From the NCBI GenBank assembly GCA_947095585.1, contig OX352764.1:69273536-69337535 (forward strand): DNA of 64,000 nt, in the 5' to 3' direction. Position numbers and translations under genes: made by a program. A model generated the notes under the pieces. It worked only from the letters and a program-made list of their open reading frames with translations. It did no database searches and was not told where the DNA came from. This DNA comes from Nephrocerus scutellatus. Lineage: Eukaryota > Arthropoda > Insecta > Diptera > Pipunculidae. Below, piece by piece: positions 1 to 11,089 of the stretch (position 1 is the first letter of the stretch; each line of letters opens with the position of its first letter).

Positions 1-150
1 TGACCAGTGTTGTTTTTTTATCTTTTTAACGGAGTATATAACAGACTTCTTAGTAGTATACTGAAGTACATGATAAAAATATTTATAAAAAAGTGAAAAA
101 GTGAATGGAGTGGGTGGCGGTTCCAATAGTAATACAAAAAGGCTATTAAA

Positions 151-1337
151 TATAACTCGGGATTTTTGCAGTTTTACCAATTACCGTATCTCCCGAGTCA
201 GAAAAAGCGAAAAAAAATATCTGTCTGTCTGTGTCACTCTACAGCTCTGACGGCTGAACTTATCGGGATGGAAATTCATATTTAAGCTTTCTACATAAAT
301 TGTGAGGGGCCAGATGATTTTGACGGAAATCTGACAGCCGAAAGTGACAGTTTACTTAGATAGTTTTTCGTGATTTTGCAAATAACTCAAAAAGTATAGT
401 AGCACTTAGCAGAAATATGTTAAGTGCAAAAGAAATTTAATGCAAAACAAAAATAAAAAATAAAAAAATATCAATATACATTTACTGAAGCTTCCAGCCC
501 CGTCCGTAAAAGAAAGTCGTGTTGTGCACACACCTCAATTTTTTAATATAACTCGGGATTTTTGCAGATTTACCAATTACCGTATCTCCCGAGTCAGAAA
601 AAGCGAAAAAAAATATTTGTCTGTCTGTGTCACTCTACAGCTCTGACGGCTGAACTTATCGGGATGGAAATTCATATTTAAGCTTTCTACATAAATTGTG
701 AGGGGCCAGATGATTTTGACGGAAATCTGACAGCCGAAAGTGACAGTTTACTTAGATAGTTTTTCGTGATTTTGCAAATAACTCAAAAAGTATAGTAGCA
801 CTTAGCAGAAATATGTTAAGTGCAAAAGAAATTTAATGCAAAACAAAAATAAAAAATAAAAATATCAATATACATTTACTGAAGCTTCCAGCCCCGTCCG
901 TAAAAGAAAGTCGTGTTGTGCACACACCTCAATTTTTTAATATAACTCGGGATTTTTGCAGATTTACCAATTACCGTATCTCCCGAGTCAGAAAAAGCGA
1001 AAAAAAATATTTGTCTGTCTGTGTCACTCTACAGCTCTGACGGCTGAACTTATCGGGATGGAAATTCATATTTAAGCTTTCTACATAAATTGTGAGGGGC
1101 CAGATGATTTTGACGGAAATCTGACAGCCGAAAGTGACAGTTTACTTAGATAGTTTTTCGTGATTTTGCAAATAACTCAAAAAGTATAGTAGCACTTAGC
1201 AGAAATATGTTAAGTGCAAAAGAAATTTAATGCAAAACAAAAATAAAAAATAAAAAAATATCAATATACATTTACTGAAGCTTCCAGTCCCGTCCGTAAA
1301 AGAAAGTCGTGTTGTGCACACACCTCAATTTTTTAAT
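151..1337. repeat. Three-copy ~395 bp tandem array (second repeat family)
   Basis: Three nearly identical units begin with TATAACTCGGGATTTTTGC at 151, 547 and 941, giving periods of 396 and 394 bp; the middle copy lost two A in an A-rich run. Each unit carries a short TCTGTCTGTGTC microsatellite and a block beginning GACGGCTGAACTTATCGGGA. It ends near GTTGTGCACACACCTC. Diverged single copies occur at about 52195-52400 (+) and 59475-59575 (-), so this is a dispersed family that became tandem here. The GTCT-rich stretch near one end recalls Helentron/DINE-1-like elements, but no coding capacity is seen. The classification is tentative. Confidence 0.85.
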
Positions 1338-1401
1338 TGATTTTTTAATCTTTTGACAATATTAATTTTTGTTAACGTGGGTTGATCTGCTGAAGTTTCC
1401 A

Positions 1402-1575
1402 TTTTTTTAAATTCTCTATATTAACTTCACTTGCCCGTGGTTGGCCGGCCGGCTGGCTGGCTAGCACACCAAATCTTGTGATCCATTTTTAACCCACTAA
1501 AGCCCGATTTTATTGAAATTTAGCACACATGTGTATCTCCCATGACAACACTTTCTATTAAAATTTTTCCTCCTC
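1402..1575 (+). mobile_element. DINE/Helentron-like repeat, left-end fragment
   Basis: The left-end signature AAATTCTCTATATTAACTTC is followed by CACTTGCCCGTGG, a GGCCGGCTGGCTGG microsatellite, and the conserved block TTTTTAACCCACT ... CCCGATTTTATTG ... CACACATGTGTATCTCC. Only the left block is present. It breaks off near 1570 into unrelated CT-rich sequence. Confidence 0.75.
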
Positions 1576-1924
1576 CTCCACCTCCAGCTCTGAAACGAAT
1601 CAAGAGGAAACCCTCCAAACATTAAACTCTCATTCACAGTACAAATAAACCTATTTAATTTCGCAGGCAAAGCAAATAGAAAATAAAAGTTCCTATACTA
1701 ATTAGATGAACTAAAGGTGGCGTATAGTCATCGAGATATGTTGGAGGCCAAGAAAAGAGGCCGTGCCAACAGGGTTGGACCACAGATCTGTAACGTCCAA
1801 AACTGTGAAGTGAAGGGGGCAGTGTTGTAGTTCCTGCTGCTATACTGGCTTTTTCTTTTAATTTGGTGAGATAAATAACAATTTTATAGTAAACATTTAC
1901 ACGTACGTACAAGGCCCTATGCAC

Positions 1925-2285
1925 AAATAGTATATTAAATAACGAGCGAGGAAAGTGGAGTGTACGATGAGCACTTTTCTGCGAGTACCTAATGTACGCT
2001 ATTTTTCACACGACCAAAAGCGATTTTTTTGCTAAACCGGTTATGCGCAATGCAAAATTACTCTGGGAATGTGCGTTCGCTGTGACTGCAGTAAATAACA
2101 AAAGTATTTTATATTTCAACTCACTAGTGTGTATAATGGGTACTTTCGAAGCCAGGTTATAATGTATGAAACAGTCACTTTCGTCTGTGGGCGTGTGAAA
2201 ATAGATTTTTTAGTCGTGTGAAAAATAGCGTACATTACTCGCTCTTAAACTCCACTATCCTCGTTCGTTATGTAATATACTATTT
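1925..2285. mobile_element. Foldback MITE with ~90 bp terminal inverted repeats
   Basis: The sequence from 1925 (AAATAGTATATTAAATAACG ... AATGTACGCTATTTTTCACA) is mirrored as reverse complement at about 2195-2285. The arms are roughly 85-90% identical over about 90 bp and enclose about 170 bp of unrelated DNA. There is no ORF. The structure is typical of a miniature inverted-repeat or foldback element; the superfamily is not assignable by eye. Confidence 0.75.
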
Positions 2286-2590
2286 CCATGCTTATGTTCC
2301 TGTATTCCATTATGTATATTTTATTACATATACACAAAATTCTAAAAAGGTTCTACAAAAATCAACCGTTGCTTGCAAAATCCAATTTGCAAATTGAACT
2401 TGCAAGTTGAATATTTTCTCGTGTTACAATCTGAAAAAAAGTGTTGTGTCTAGTGTTGGTCTTGGCTCTTGGCGCTCATACAATGGAAACTTAAGACGTA
2501 AGACTTACAAGATTGTATGGATTTTGGTTTTGACAAAAAAAGATTCTTGTTATTTTCGAAATACATACATTAAATCTAGTAAGTCTTAAG
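2286..2590. other. AT-rich spacer, nothing recognised
   Basis: No gene, motif or repeat was recognised here beyond short AT-rich runs. Confidence 0.5.
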
Positions 2591-2885
2591 TAATAATAAT
2601 AATATTTGGCGCGACAGACCATAGCGGTCCAAGGCCTAACTTCTCGCGACTATTTGTGCTGCACATGTTAATTTTTGGACACAAATGGAAGGGACCTACA
2701 ATTTAAGGCCGGATCCGAACGGCGAATTGAGAAGCTTTCCGTGACAAGGTATTAATTACTCTCGGAACGTTTGTCACCCATTCGCGAGAGGTGGGACACC
2801 GTGAAAAATACTTTTGGTGTTGCTGGGATTCGAACCTGAACCTCCTGCGCAGCAGCCATGTGCACTACCACTGAGCCACGGCGCC
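2591..2885 (-). mobile_element. tRNA-derived SINE, copy 1
   Basis: Read on the minus strand the element opens GGCGCCGTGGCTCAGTGGTA, containing a pol III A box (TGGCTCAGTGG). It then has GGTTCGAATCCCAG (B box), a tRNA-unrelated body, and an ATT-type tail (ATATTATTATTATTA). Flanking TTAAG may be the target-site duplication. Similar copies lie at about 3267-3774, 22448-22680 and 60273-60516. Confidence 0.85.
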
Positions 2886-3266
2886 TTAAGTGCTAAGTTT
2901 TATTTCGCACCGTGTATGGAGCTCAAATTTAGACGTCGAAGTGCAATTATTATAAAATGAAATTACTAGACATAAAAAAGTAAACTGGTGTGTAGATCTC
3001 ATGTGTATAGGACTTGTTCATAGCATCGCTCCATATGCATAAGAAATCTAGGTACTACCTATTTTTTCACAAATCGGACTATGGAAATTTCAGGAATATT
3101 TTTCAATAAAAGTCTACAAAATTCTTAAAGTTGCTTCGACTAGATTGCTGTCACTATGGAGGTAATTGTTAGAATACTGGAGCAATAGGTTCCTCTGCAA
3201 CATTTTTTTCTGTGCTTGAATCCCGATGTAAATGCAGATGTAACTCAAACCATTTCTTCTAAATTT
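2886..3266. other. Unassigned spacer
   Basis: AT-rich DNA between two SINE copies; no coding or repeat signature was recognised. Confidence 0.4.
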
Positions 3267-3774
3267 AATAATAATATTATTCGACGCGACAGACCATTGC
3301 GGTCCAAGGCCTTGCTTCTCGCAACCATTTGTGTTGAACATGTATATTTTTGCTCACAAATGGGGAGACCTACTATTTAATGCCGGTTCCGAACGGCGAA
3401 ATGAGAAGCATTCCGTGACAAGTTATTACGGGATAGATACGAAATCCCGCATTACAAAATCTCGCATTACAAAATCTCGCAAATATAAATTTAAAAATCT
3501 CGCATTTTCAAATACTCGCATTTTCAAAATCTCGCATTAATTTATTTATTTAAGTAAAATGGGAGTTTTCCCTTTTAAAAGGGAGTTTTTCATTTTAAAA
3601 ATGCAAGATTTTGAAATGCGAGATTACATACCCAACCTGTTTTTACTCTCGGAACGTTTGTCACCCATTCGCGAGAGGTGGGACACCGTGAAAAATACTT
3701 TTGGTGGTACTGGGATTCGAACCACGAACCCACTGCTCAGAAGTCCATGCTCTTATCCACTGAGCCACGGCGCC
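3267..3774 (-). mobile_element. tRNA-derived SINE, copy 2, split by a 211 bp insertion
   Basis: This is the same SINE as at 2591, with a well preserved tRNA-like head on the minus strand: GTGGCTCAGTGGATAAGAGC, then GGTTCGAATCCCAG. The body is interrupted between 3428 and 3640 by a separate inverted-repeat element. The 3' tail is ATT-rich. Confidence 0.85.
3429..3639. mobile_element. Small MITE inserted in the SINE
   Basis: The insertion is bounded by imperfect inverted ends: CGGGATAGATACGAAATCCC on the left, and CAGGTTGGGTATGTAATCTC as the reverse complement of the right end, each continuing GCATT..CAAAATC. Internally AATCTCGCATT-type repeats recur. The superfamily is unknown. The interruption dates it after the SINE. 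Confidence 0.6.
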
Positions 3775-4194
3775 CACTCTCTAAATTCTAAATTTACCAA
3801 TATTAATAAAATCTACATTTTATTTTAAGAATATATTTTTAATCTCACAAACAATTTCAAGCGGAAGCCCCTTGAATTCACTGCTTACTACCTTCCATTA
3901 AAACAGTTCTTCAAAATTTCATTAAGATCAAATTGATTGACAATACTTCACATTAGTTTTTCTATTGAACATATTTTCCTAAGTCTAGCCAAACTAACAT
4001 AGCTGCCAAAACAGTATTTCAAAAATGCGTGTAACCTTTACGCGCGGTTGAAGTGAAACTTCTTTGACGTTAGGGCCGATATTACAAATAATTTTAATAA
4101 AACAAAGACGAAAGTAATAAATTAATGTGTGAGGTTTTGTTGATAAAATATTCTTGTAGAGTTTTTTGCCAATATACGTTAATACGAACACGCA
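3775..4194. other. Unassigned AT-rich spacer
   Basis: No supported gene or repeat. Confidence 0.4.
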
Positions 4195-4300
4195 TTAACA
4201 CCTCCATAAGACCCTCTAAAGACCCCAAAAAGCCCGTTAAGTAACCCCCAAAAGATCCTCAAGAGACCCCTTAAAGAAAGAGACTCAAAATCGCAACACA
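4195..4300. repeat. Short AAGACCCC-type satellite patch
   Basis: Degenerate 10-12 bp units of the kind CTAAAGACCCC / CTCAAGACCCC, the same simple satellite as the long arrays at 8030-8990, 12885-13600 and 35855-36480. Confidence 0.65.
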
Positions 4301-4619
4301 AAATCGTAACATTATTATTTTAGATACCGTACTTAATTTTCTCCTCACCACCGACAAAGAGGTTTCACTTCAATATGAAATGAAACTATTTTTAATACAG
4401 ATTTAAAAATTATTAAAAAACCATTGGTGCCAGATAAAGATATGCTTTTGCAAGGTCTTGATCACAGCAACTTGGTTGACAATTTGGTGCCTTTGGTATT
4501 CCCAACATAGCTAGTGAGTTCGAAGCCTAGGTGCTCGATGAGAAATGACGATTAATTATAAATCAATCACTGGTTTTCCAATCTCTACCTTTTGAAGAAT
4601 TCTATCGTATGAAAAATTG

Positions 4620-4905
4620 CATTTAAAAAAAAAAATACATGGGCACCACTCGGGTCTCAGGGTCCGATCACTCCAACAAATGTTCTAAAAGTTTTGTCCA
4701 TCAGTGATAAAATTTTAAGAAAATCGGGCTAATTTAAAAAAAAAAGTATATGGCACTCCTCGAAATACACATGTGTGCAAAATTTCAATTAAATCGGGCT
4801 TTGAGAAGTGGGTTTAAAATTGATCGCAAGATTCCACGACAAACCGACCAACCGACCGACAGACAGACGTGCCATGGGCAAACGAAGTTAATATACAGAA
4901 TTTGA
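4620..4905 (-). mobile_element. DINE/Helentron-like repeat copy
   Basis: Minus-orientation units (CACATGTGTGCAAAATTTCA, AAATCGGGCTTTGAG) lead to TTAAAATTGATCGCAAGATT, a GACCGACAGACAGAC microsatellite and the diverged left end GAAGTTAATATACAGAATTT. There is no coding capacity. Confidence 0.75.
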
Positions 4906-4989
4906 TAAAAATCACCAACAAGTTTCCAGAAAAATTCATAGATTTTATGATATTTGAGAAAACCTGCAGCAGGTAAAATTTAAAAATTG

Positions 4990-5760
4990 TCTGCCTAACC
5001 CTCAAAGGTTTACTAAAACAGTTATAACAGGTGCTCAAGGTGTCATTGTTTTTGTATGCATCCTATAACCCGTTTTTGGATTTCACTGCGAATACTTATT
5101 GATGCCAACTGCTGCCTTACTTTTGATGACGCTTCGAGAATACGCTCTTTTAATTCACTCAGAGTTGCTATTTCGATTGAATCAACAAGTTCTCTCATTT
5201 TTCCCCACACAAAAAAAATCTAATAAGGTTAGGAGATCTTGCAAGCCAGTGAACTGGTCTATTTATTCTTATCCAACGTTTACCGTACTCTTTATCTACA
5301 ATTCTAAGCCATAGTGGGCTGGAGTACAATCCTGTTGGAAATATGATGAATCTAGTTGAATCAGTGGAATGTCCTCCAATAGTTCTGGTAAATCATTTCA
5401 CAAAAATCCAGTACAATTCAGCCTGGGTGGTAGTTTATAAGTACTAACTTGTTTCCAGTTACATCTGCCCACATATTGATGCTGAATTTGTGTTCAAATT
5501 ATGGATGTCTCCTTCTGTGGAAATTCTCCGTAGCCCATGTATGAAGACTGTGAAAATTTGTGATCCCATCTCTTGCAAATTGAGATTCGTCCGTTCAAAG
5601 AATTCTGCTAATAAACTCGTTGTCATCCATGCTCCGCTCCAGCAACCAGTTAGAAAACTCAAGTCTCTTTTTAAATCATCGGGAACTAGTTCTTGCACAG
5701 GTTTTTGGTGTAATATATAAAGATTTTCTCCATGCAGTACATTAGAAATTTATGTCTGGA
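4990..5760 (-). pseudogene. Decayed Tc1/mariner-like DDE transposase
   Basis: On the minus strand, broken reading frames match the insect transposase type whose catalytic block reads roughly QQDGAPxHY...RWIGRRGPIxWPARSPDL. Here I read FQQDCTPAHYGLRIVDKEYG, then KRWIRINRPVHWLARSPNLI, then RFFLCGEK. Upstream frames give QELVPDDLKRDLSF and KFSINMWADVTGN. The third acidic region after ARSPNL is diverged (RFF where DFF is usual). Several frameshifts and stops separate the pieces, so no active protein is possible. Terminal inverted repeats were not identified. The family call rests on motif similarity from memory. Confidence 0.7.
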
Positions 5761-6905
5761 AACATTAAATTGTCATTTAAGCGTCTGACCCCGTGAAATC
5801 TAAAAACGGGCTCTTGCATGTATACAAAACCAAAACCAATTATCTAAAACCACACAAATTAATTTGTTATTCAAGGCCTTTGAAACTTAAATCAAAAAAA
5901 CCTTTTTTTAAAAATTTTATCTGCTGCAGATTTTCCCAATTATCATAAAATCTATGGGTTTTTCCCCAAACTTATTGATTTTAATGTTTATATTGTTGCT
6001 TCATAAGAAAAAAATAGTAAAACGTTATGTTTATTACGCATTTTATGGAGAAAATTGACCTCAAATTCAACAATTAGCATGAGCAAGAAAACTGGAACAG
6101 GCATAGAAATAGAATATCTTTAAACTAAAATAAGATATCAACTTTATTTAAACGCAGTTAGAAAGGCTAGTATTTCTCCTATAAATACCATTAGTACTAA
6201 CAAAGCAATTTGCGTTAACATGGGTCAGGGTACACCAAAGTAAGCTTTTTCTTAAATCCCCGATAAATGATGTCAACTTTGGAGATAGACCCTTACTGTA
6301 GAACGATATTTTTCTTAGAATATACCCAAGAATTGCAGGAATTATCGCGAGGTAGCCCGATGGGAATCGGGTTGCATGGAGTCCTCGCCACTGTTATATC
6401 CGATACATATTGAGTATACTTTACATTTGTACATATCGCTTACTATACTGATAAGAATTTGTATACTCCTATGAACAAGTAACAATTCAAACAAAACCGA
6501 AAAACGAAGACTAACGACACATAAGGAAAACAAATTTTCTCAATTTTTATTTTTCTTATTAATTTTGAATATTTTGTGATACATTTGGCTAAAGCGCGTT
6601 TAAAAATCGATTATAAAAGTATCTTTAAAATCTTTCTTTTAGTTTTAAGATCATTTTTTTTTGTTCTAAAACTTTTAGTACGATTGCTGAGTGATTCGAA
6701 TTTATGTATACCATCTTTTTTCTTGTTTTTGTATGAAGAATGCTGATAAAGCAATGTAATTTAATACTATAACATCATGCACGGTATGTTCATTGGATTC
6801 ACCTATTTAGGTATTACCTCATTCGTACTAAAGTCTAAAGTCTGAACTCAATTTGTTATGGAGCGTTAATTGATGATAATGATAATATTTACAATAAACA
6901 AGTAT
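5761..6905. other. Unassigned AT-rich spacer
   Basis: About 1.1 kb of AT-rich DNA with no coding or repeat pattern I can name. Confidence 0.4.
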
Positions 6906-6909
6906 GTAT

Positions 6910-8030
6910 ATCTAAAAAAAACAATCCATAAAAATTAAAAATGTTCGGGTAAATTCTCTAATCGGCGATATACAATATGCAGTATAAATAAAATCAGGAA
7001 ATTATTTTAAAATTTTTGTTAGGGAGCCCTCTGACCCCGGTGCCCGATCACTTCCAAATTTTTGTTGTCCATCGGAGATACACATGCGTATAAAATTTGA
7101 AGAAAATCGAGTAAATTTTGTATAAAATTTGAATGGAAACCACGATTTTAACAGAAAGTGGTGTCACGGAAAATACACACGTGTGCAAAGCTTGAATAAA
7201 ATCGGGCATTAGGAAGTGGGTTAAAAATTGATCACATGATTCTACCACCCAGCTACACAGCCAGCCAGCAGGCAACGGGCACGCGAATTAAAAAAAAGTT
7301 TGTCAATCAAAGATACAGATGTGTGTAAAATTTCACGAAAATTGGGCTAAATTTAAAAAAAAATCTATATCAGAGATACACATGTGTTAAAAATTTGAAG
7401 AAAATCAGGCTCATTTTTAAAAAATTTATATGGGCTACCCTCGGGCCCACTCAAAAAATTTTACAAAAAGTTTTGTCCATCGCAAATACACATATGTGTA
7501 TAAAATTTAAAGAAAACTGGGTCCATTTTAAAAAAATTATATGGGAGCCACTCGGCCCGGGGCTACTTCAAAAATTTTAACAAAAAGCGTTGTCCATAGC
7601 AATAGAAAAATTAAAAATGTTCATGAAAATTCTCTAAAAGGAGATACATATGTGTGCAAAGTTTGAAGATAATCGGGCTAACTTTTAAAAGATTTATATG
7701 GGCACACCTCACGCCTCAGGGCCCATTCACTTCAAAAATTTAAAAAAAATGCCTTCATCGGAGATACACATATGTGAAAAATTTTAAGAAACCCGGGTTA
7801 ATTTTTTTAACAAATTTGTATGGGGCCACAGGACCCGGGCCGGGGGTCTCCAACATTTTTACCAAAAGTGATGTCCATCGGAGATACACATGTATATAAA
7901 ATGTGAAGAAAATCCGGTTACTTTTTTTAAAAAATCCGATCCGGGGCTCGGGGTTTCCAGAATTTTACAAAAACTGTTGTTCATCGAGGATACACATATA
8001 TATAAAATGTTAAGAAAATCGGATCCAAGA
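6910..8030 (-). mobile_element. DINE/Helentron-like repeat cluster
   Basis: It starts with the right-end signature AACAATCCATAAAAATTAAA and AAATTCTCTAATCGG, then carries at least seven units with ATACACATGTGT and TTGAAGAAAATCGGG. A GGCACGCG left-block remnant and an AGCCAGCCAGCAGG microsatellite lie near 7255-7290. Further units continue to about 8030, where they grade into GACCCC-rich satellite. The satellite and the element at 9120-9355 may be parts of the same large copy. Confidence 0.75.
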
Positions 8031-8990
8031 CCCCGAAAGGACCCCAAATATACCCGCTCAAGCCCACTCGAGACCACCCAAAGACCACTTCAGTACCACC
8101 TTAGGAACCCCTCCCACCCACATGATCGTCCTCAAATCCCCTTAAGAACTCTCAAGTCCTAGCTAAAGACCCTCGTAAAACTTCCTCAAGACCACGCTCA
8201 AGACCCTCCTAATGACTACCTTAACATCCCCTTCAGATGCAATAAAGACCCCCATAAAAACACCCTCGAATACCCCATTAAGACTTTTCAAGACTCCTCA
8301 AAACGCCATAAAATCGCTTTATCAAGAACCCCTTAATATACCCTAGAATCCTTCTCAAGACCACCTCAAAACTCATTCGAGACCTCAGGACTCAAATAAG
8401 ACCGTCAAGACTTTCTCAAGACCCCACTTCTATTCTTCTGAAAACCCCTCAAAACTACCTTAAGACTCGCTCAAAGACTACCTTAAGACTATCCTCAATA
8501 CCCCCATAATATCACCATAAGACTCGCTTAAGACTCCTCTGAAGACCTACTTAAAACGCTCCCAAAACACCTCTCAAACCCCCTCATGACTCCTCATAAG
8601 ACACCATTAGACACCTTCAAGACCACTCTAAAACTCCGTCAAGACCACCTTAAGAGACCATCAAGACCCTCTGAAGACCTCACTCAAAATCCCCTTAAAA
8701 CCCCACCAAGACCCCTAAAGAACTCTCTCAAGACCTCCTCAAGACCCCCTCAAGACCACCCAAGAACCCCTCAAAACCCCTTTCAAAACCCCACTCCAGA
8801 TTTCGTTTAAGACCCCTTCAAGACACCTCCAAGACCTCTTCAAGACACCATCAAGACCCTCTGAAGACCTCACTCAAAATCCCCTTAAAACCCCACCAAG
8901 ACCCCTAAAGAACTCTCTCAAGACCTCCTTAAGACCCCCCTTTAAGACCACCCAAGAACCCCTTAAAACCCCTTTCAAAATGTTGTGACA
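8030..8990. repeat. ~960 bp AAGACCCCCTC-type degenerate satellite
   Basis: Continuous degenerate 10-12 bp units such as CTCAAGACCCC and CTTAAGACCAC fill the interval. A larger internal duplication is visible: the stretch from ACCATCAAGACCCTCTGAAG at about 8655 recurs at about 8845. ORFs here read as low-complexity KTP/RP-rich peptides and are not genes. Confidence 0.85.
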
Positions 8991-9119
8991 ATTTGTTCAA
9001 CGCGTAGGTTACCATCGAGTCCTTAGGACATTATCACTGTAAAGACAACAAAAACCCATGAGAGGCAGAGGAAAGAATTCAAAATATGCGCCTAAAGGTA
9101 TAATGTTTTATTGAAGTGC

Positions 9120-9355
9120 GAAATAATAATTTTTAAGAAATTAATTTGGGAGCCCATCGACCCTGAACCCCGATCCACTACCAAATTTTTATAGAAAGAC
9201 ATCGGAGATACACAACACATGTGCAAGGTTTAAATAAAAGAGGGTTTTTGAAGTGGAATAAAAAATTTTCACAACATTTGGCTTTAAACACACGAACAAA
9301 AACACAAACAAACACATCGGTCGCGATGTCTTTATAGAGAATTTAAAAAGGAGCA
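9120..9355 (-). mobile_element. DINE/Helentron-like repeat copy (diverged left half)
   Basis: Units with GAGATACACAACACATGTGC and a CACAAACAAACACATCGG block end in TTTATAGAGAATTTAAAAA, a variant of the left terminus. It may be the outer end of the copy that begins near 6910. Confidence 0.65.
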
Positions 9356-9404
9356 CGAAATTGAATCTATACCGAATATGAAAAATCTTTAATTTGTAAC
9401 AATC

Positions 9405-9512
9405 CTACAGACGAAACCTGGGTGACCGTTGAGCGTCATCCAAGCAAACCTCGTTACAACGAGCCATGGCTGTCGGCTGAGCACTTTGATGCTTCCCAAT
9501 AAGCTACGGACT
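9405..9512 (+). pseudogene. Possible decayed coding fragment
   Basis: One plus-strand frame reads NPTDETWVTVERHPSKPRYN followed by EPWLSAEHFDASQ and a stop, with unusually GC-balanced DNA against AT-rich flanks. It does not match a family I can name. It could be the 3' end of a captured or relict gene, or chance. There are no start or splice signals I trust. Confidence 0.25.
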
Positions 9513-10080
9513 CCGGATTTAATCACATCAGACTGGTACATACATCAAAAATAATACCCTTTCTGTTAACTATACGCAGACAAATTGATACTTTATGTTT
9601 TTTTTTTTCACTTAAAGACAAACCAAATATTTTGTCATAATATTTTTATTCAATTTTCATTCTTTTTTATTAAAAATCCATATTAATTATTAAAACATCA
9701 TATTTTACACGTTATCCTTGGTAAAACAAAGAAGAATGTATTTGTTATGTTAATCCGATATTTTTAATAAACAACCATGTGAGATTTTATCTTTAATGTT
9801 CGCTACAAATCCTGGAAATGCGTATTTTAAATTATGTAAACGTTTTATTCAATCAATAGTGAGCTTCACAAAATAAAGAACCAATAACCAACTAATGCTT
9901 TTAATATAATATCAATTTAAAATTTATTTATCGGTAAATTTATGAAATAAGTATCGTCATTATATTCTTTTACGAGAAATGTTTAGAAAGTGGAAAGTTT
10001 AGGAAGTGGAAGAACAAGATTTTGCCAACCAGGCAGCCACAAACACACGTTCACCCAAATTTAATACATAGAAAACTTTA
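9513..10080. other. Unassigned AT-rich spacer
   Basis: Nothing recognised. Confidence 0.4.
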
Positions 10081-10365
10081 AGAAGTCGACGCAATGGGGC
10101 TTATTTTAAAGATTAGCCCACTTTCCACATATGACACTCGCCACACGCATCTTGCGAAACGAAACAGAAAAAGCACATGACACTGAGCTGTTCAAAAGGT
10201 GGTTAAAAAGAGCCTCAAAGAAGTCAACGCGGTGGGGCCTTTTTCAAAGATTAAACCACTTTCCACGCAGCACACGCGTCAATCGCGGGATTTCCAAAAT
10301 AACCCATGACACTGAGCTGCTCACAGCTCTCTAGATCGCGTGGATGGTGGTTTAAAAGGACCTCA
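10081..10365. repeat. Two-copy ~140 bp tandem repeat
   Basis: GAAGTCGACGCAATGGGGC... at about 10083 recurs as GAAGTCAACGCGGTGGGGC at about 10220. Both copies share AAAGATTA..CCACTTTCCAC and ATGACACTGAGCTG. Confidence 0.65.
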
Positions 10366-11010
10366 AAAATATAGCACAGATAAAATATTTATGGAATAAT
10401 TAAAAAAAAAAGTTTAAACAAGCATTTATTTAAATGTACTAAAAAGAGAAAATAAATGTATTACATAAATTTTTTTCTATATTTTATAATTATCTCAATT
10501 TTTATGAGTTATTCAAAATTTTCATATACGAGTATGTAGAAGCGTCCTGATATTTTACACACTTGTTTTATACACGATAAACGAACCTGTCATATTTTGG
10601 AACGCATTCGATACCTGGATATTCATTTGTGCGGGTAGCAAAACACCCAGGAACATCTAGTTTAAATAAAATAAATAAAATAATAATTAATTTTAATTTT
10701 ATATAAATTTTATTTTCATTTACCACATTACTTCTCATCTCGTTTATTTCAAACAAAGCATAATTATTAAAAATGGTAAGGTTAATTATGTGCAGTAAAA
10801 TGTGTCAATAAGAAGGCCATCAAAACGACTTTTTCTTGAAACCTGTACAGATTTAGGCTGAATGACAGAAACATTTGAAACATTTTGCTCAGCAGAAATG
10901 CAAAATGTTTCAAACGTAGCTTACCTATCATAAGAGCATTTAAGATGTCTACAAATACAGTGCGCTCATGCTGTCTCAGATTTTCCGTTAACTAAAAGAA
11001 AATGGACAAC
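10366..11010. other. Unassigned AT-rich spacer
   Basis: Nothing recognised. Confidence 0.4.
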
Positions 11011-11089
11011 AAGGATGCTCTTGTGGGCTGCAGGTCAAAGATTTGATTTCCTCGTGCTGGCGCCAGCTACATTTGTCACAAAAAACACA

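Noticed and set aside
151..1337. A CRISPR-like array
   Set aside because: Units are about 395 bp, contiguous, with no spacers; eukaryotic context.
2800..2885. A functional tRNA gene on the minus strand
   Set aside because: A and B boxes are present, but no full cloverleaf or 3' acceptor partner is seen, and the same head sits on a dispersed body with an ATT tail: a SINE.
8586..8810. Lysine/proline/threonine-rich ORF
   Set aside because: Product of the AAGACCCC satellite; a biased simple repeat, not a gene.
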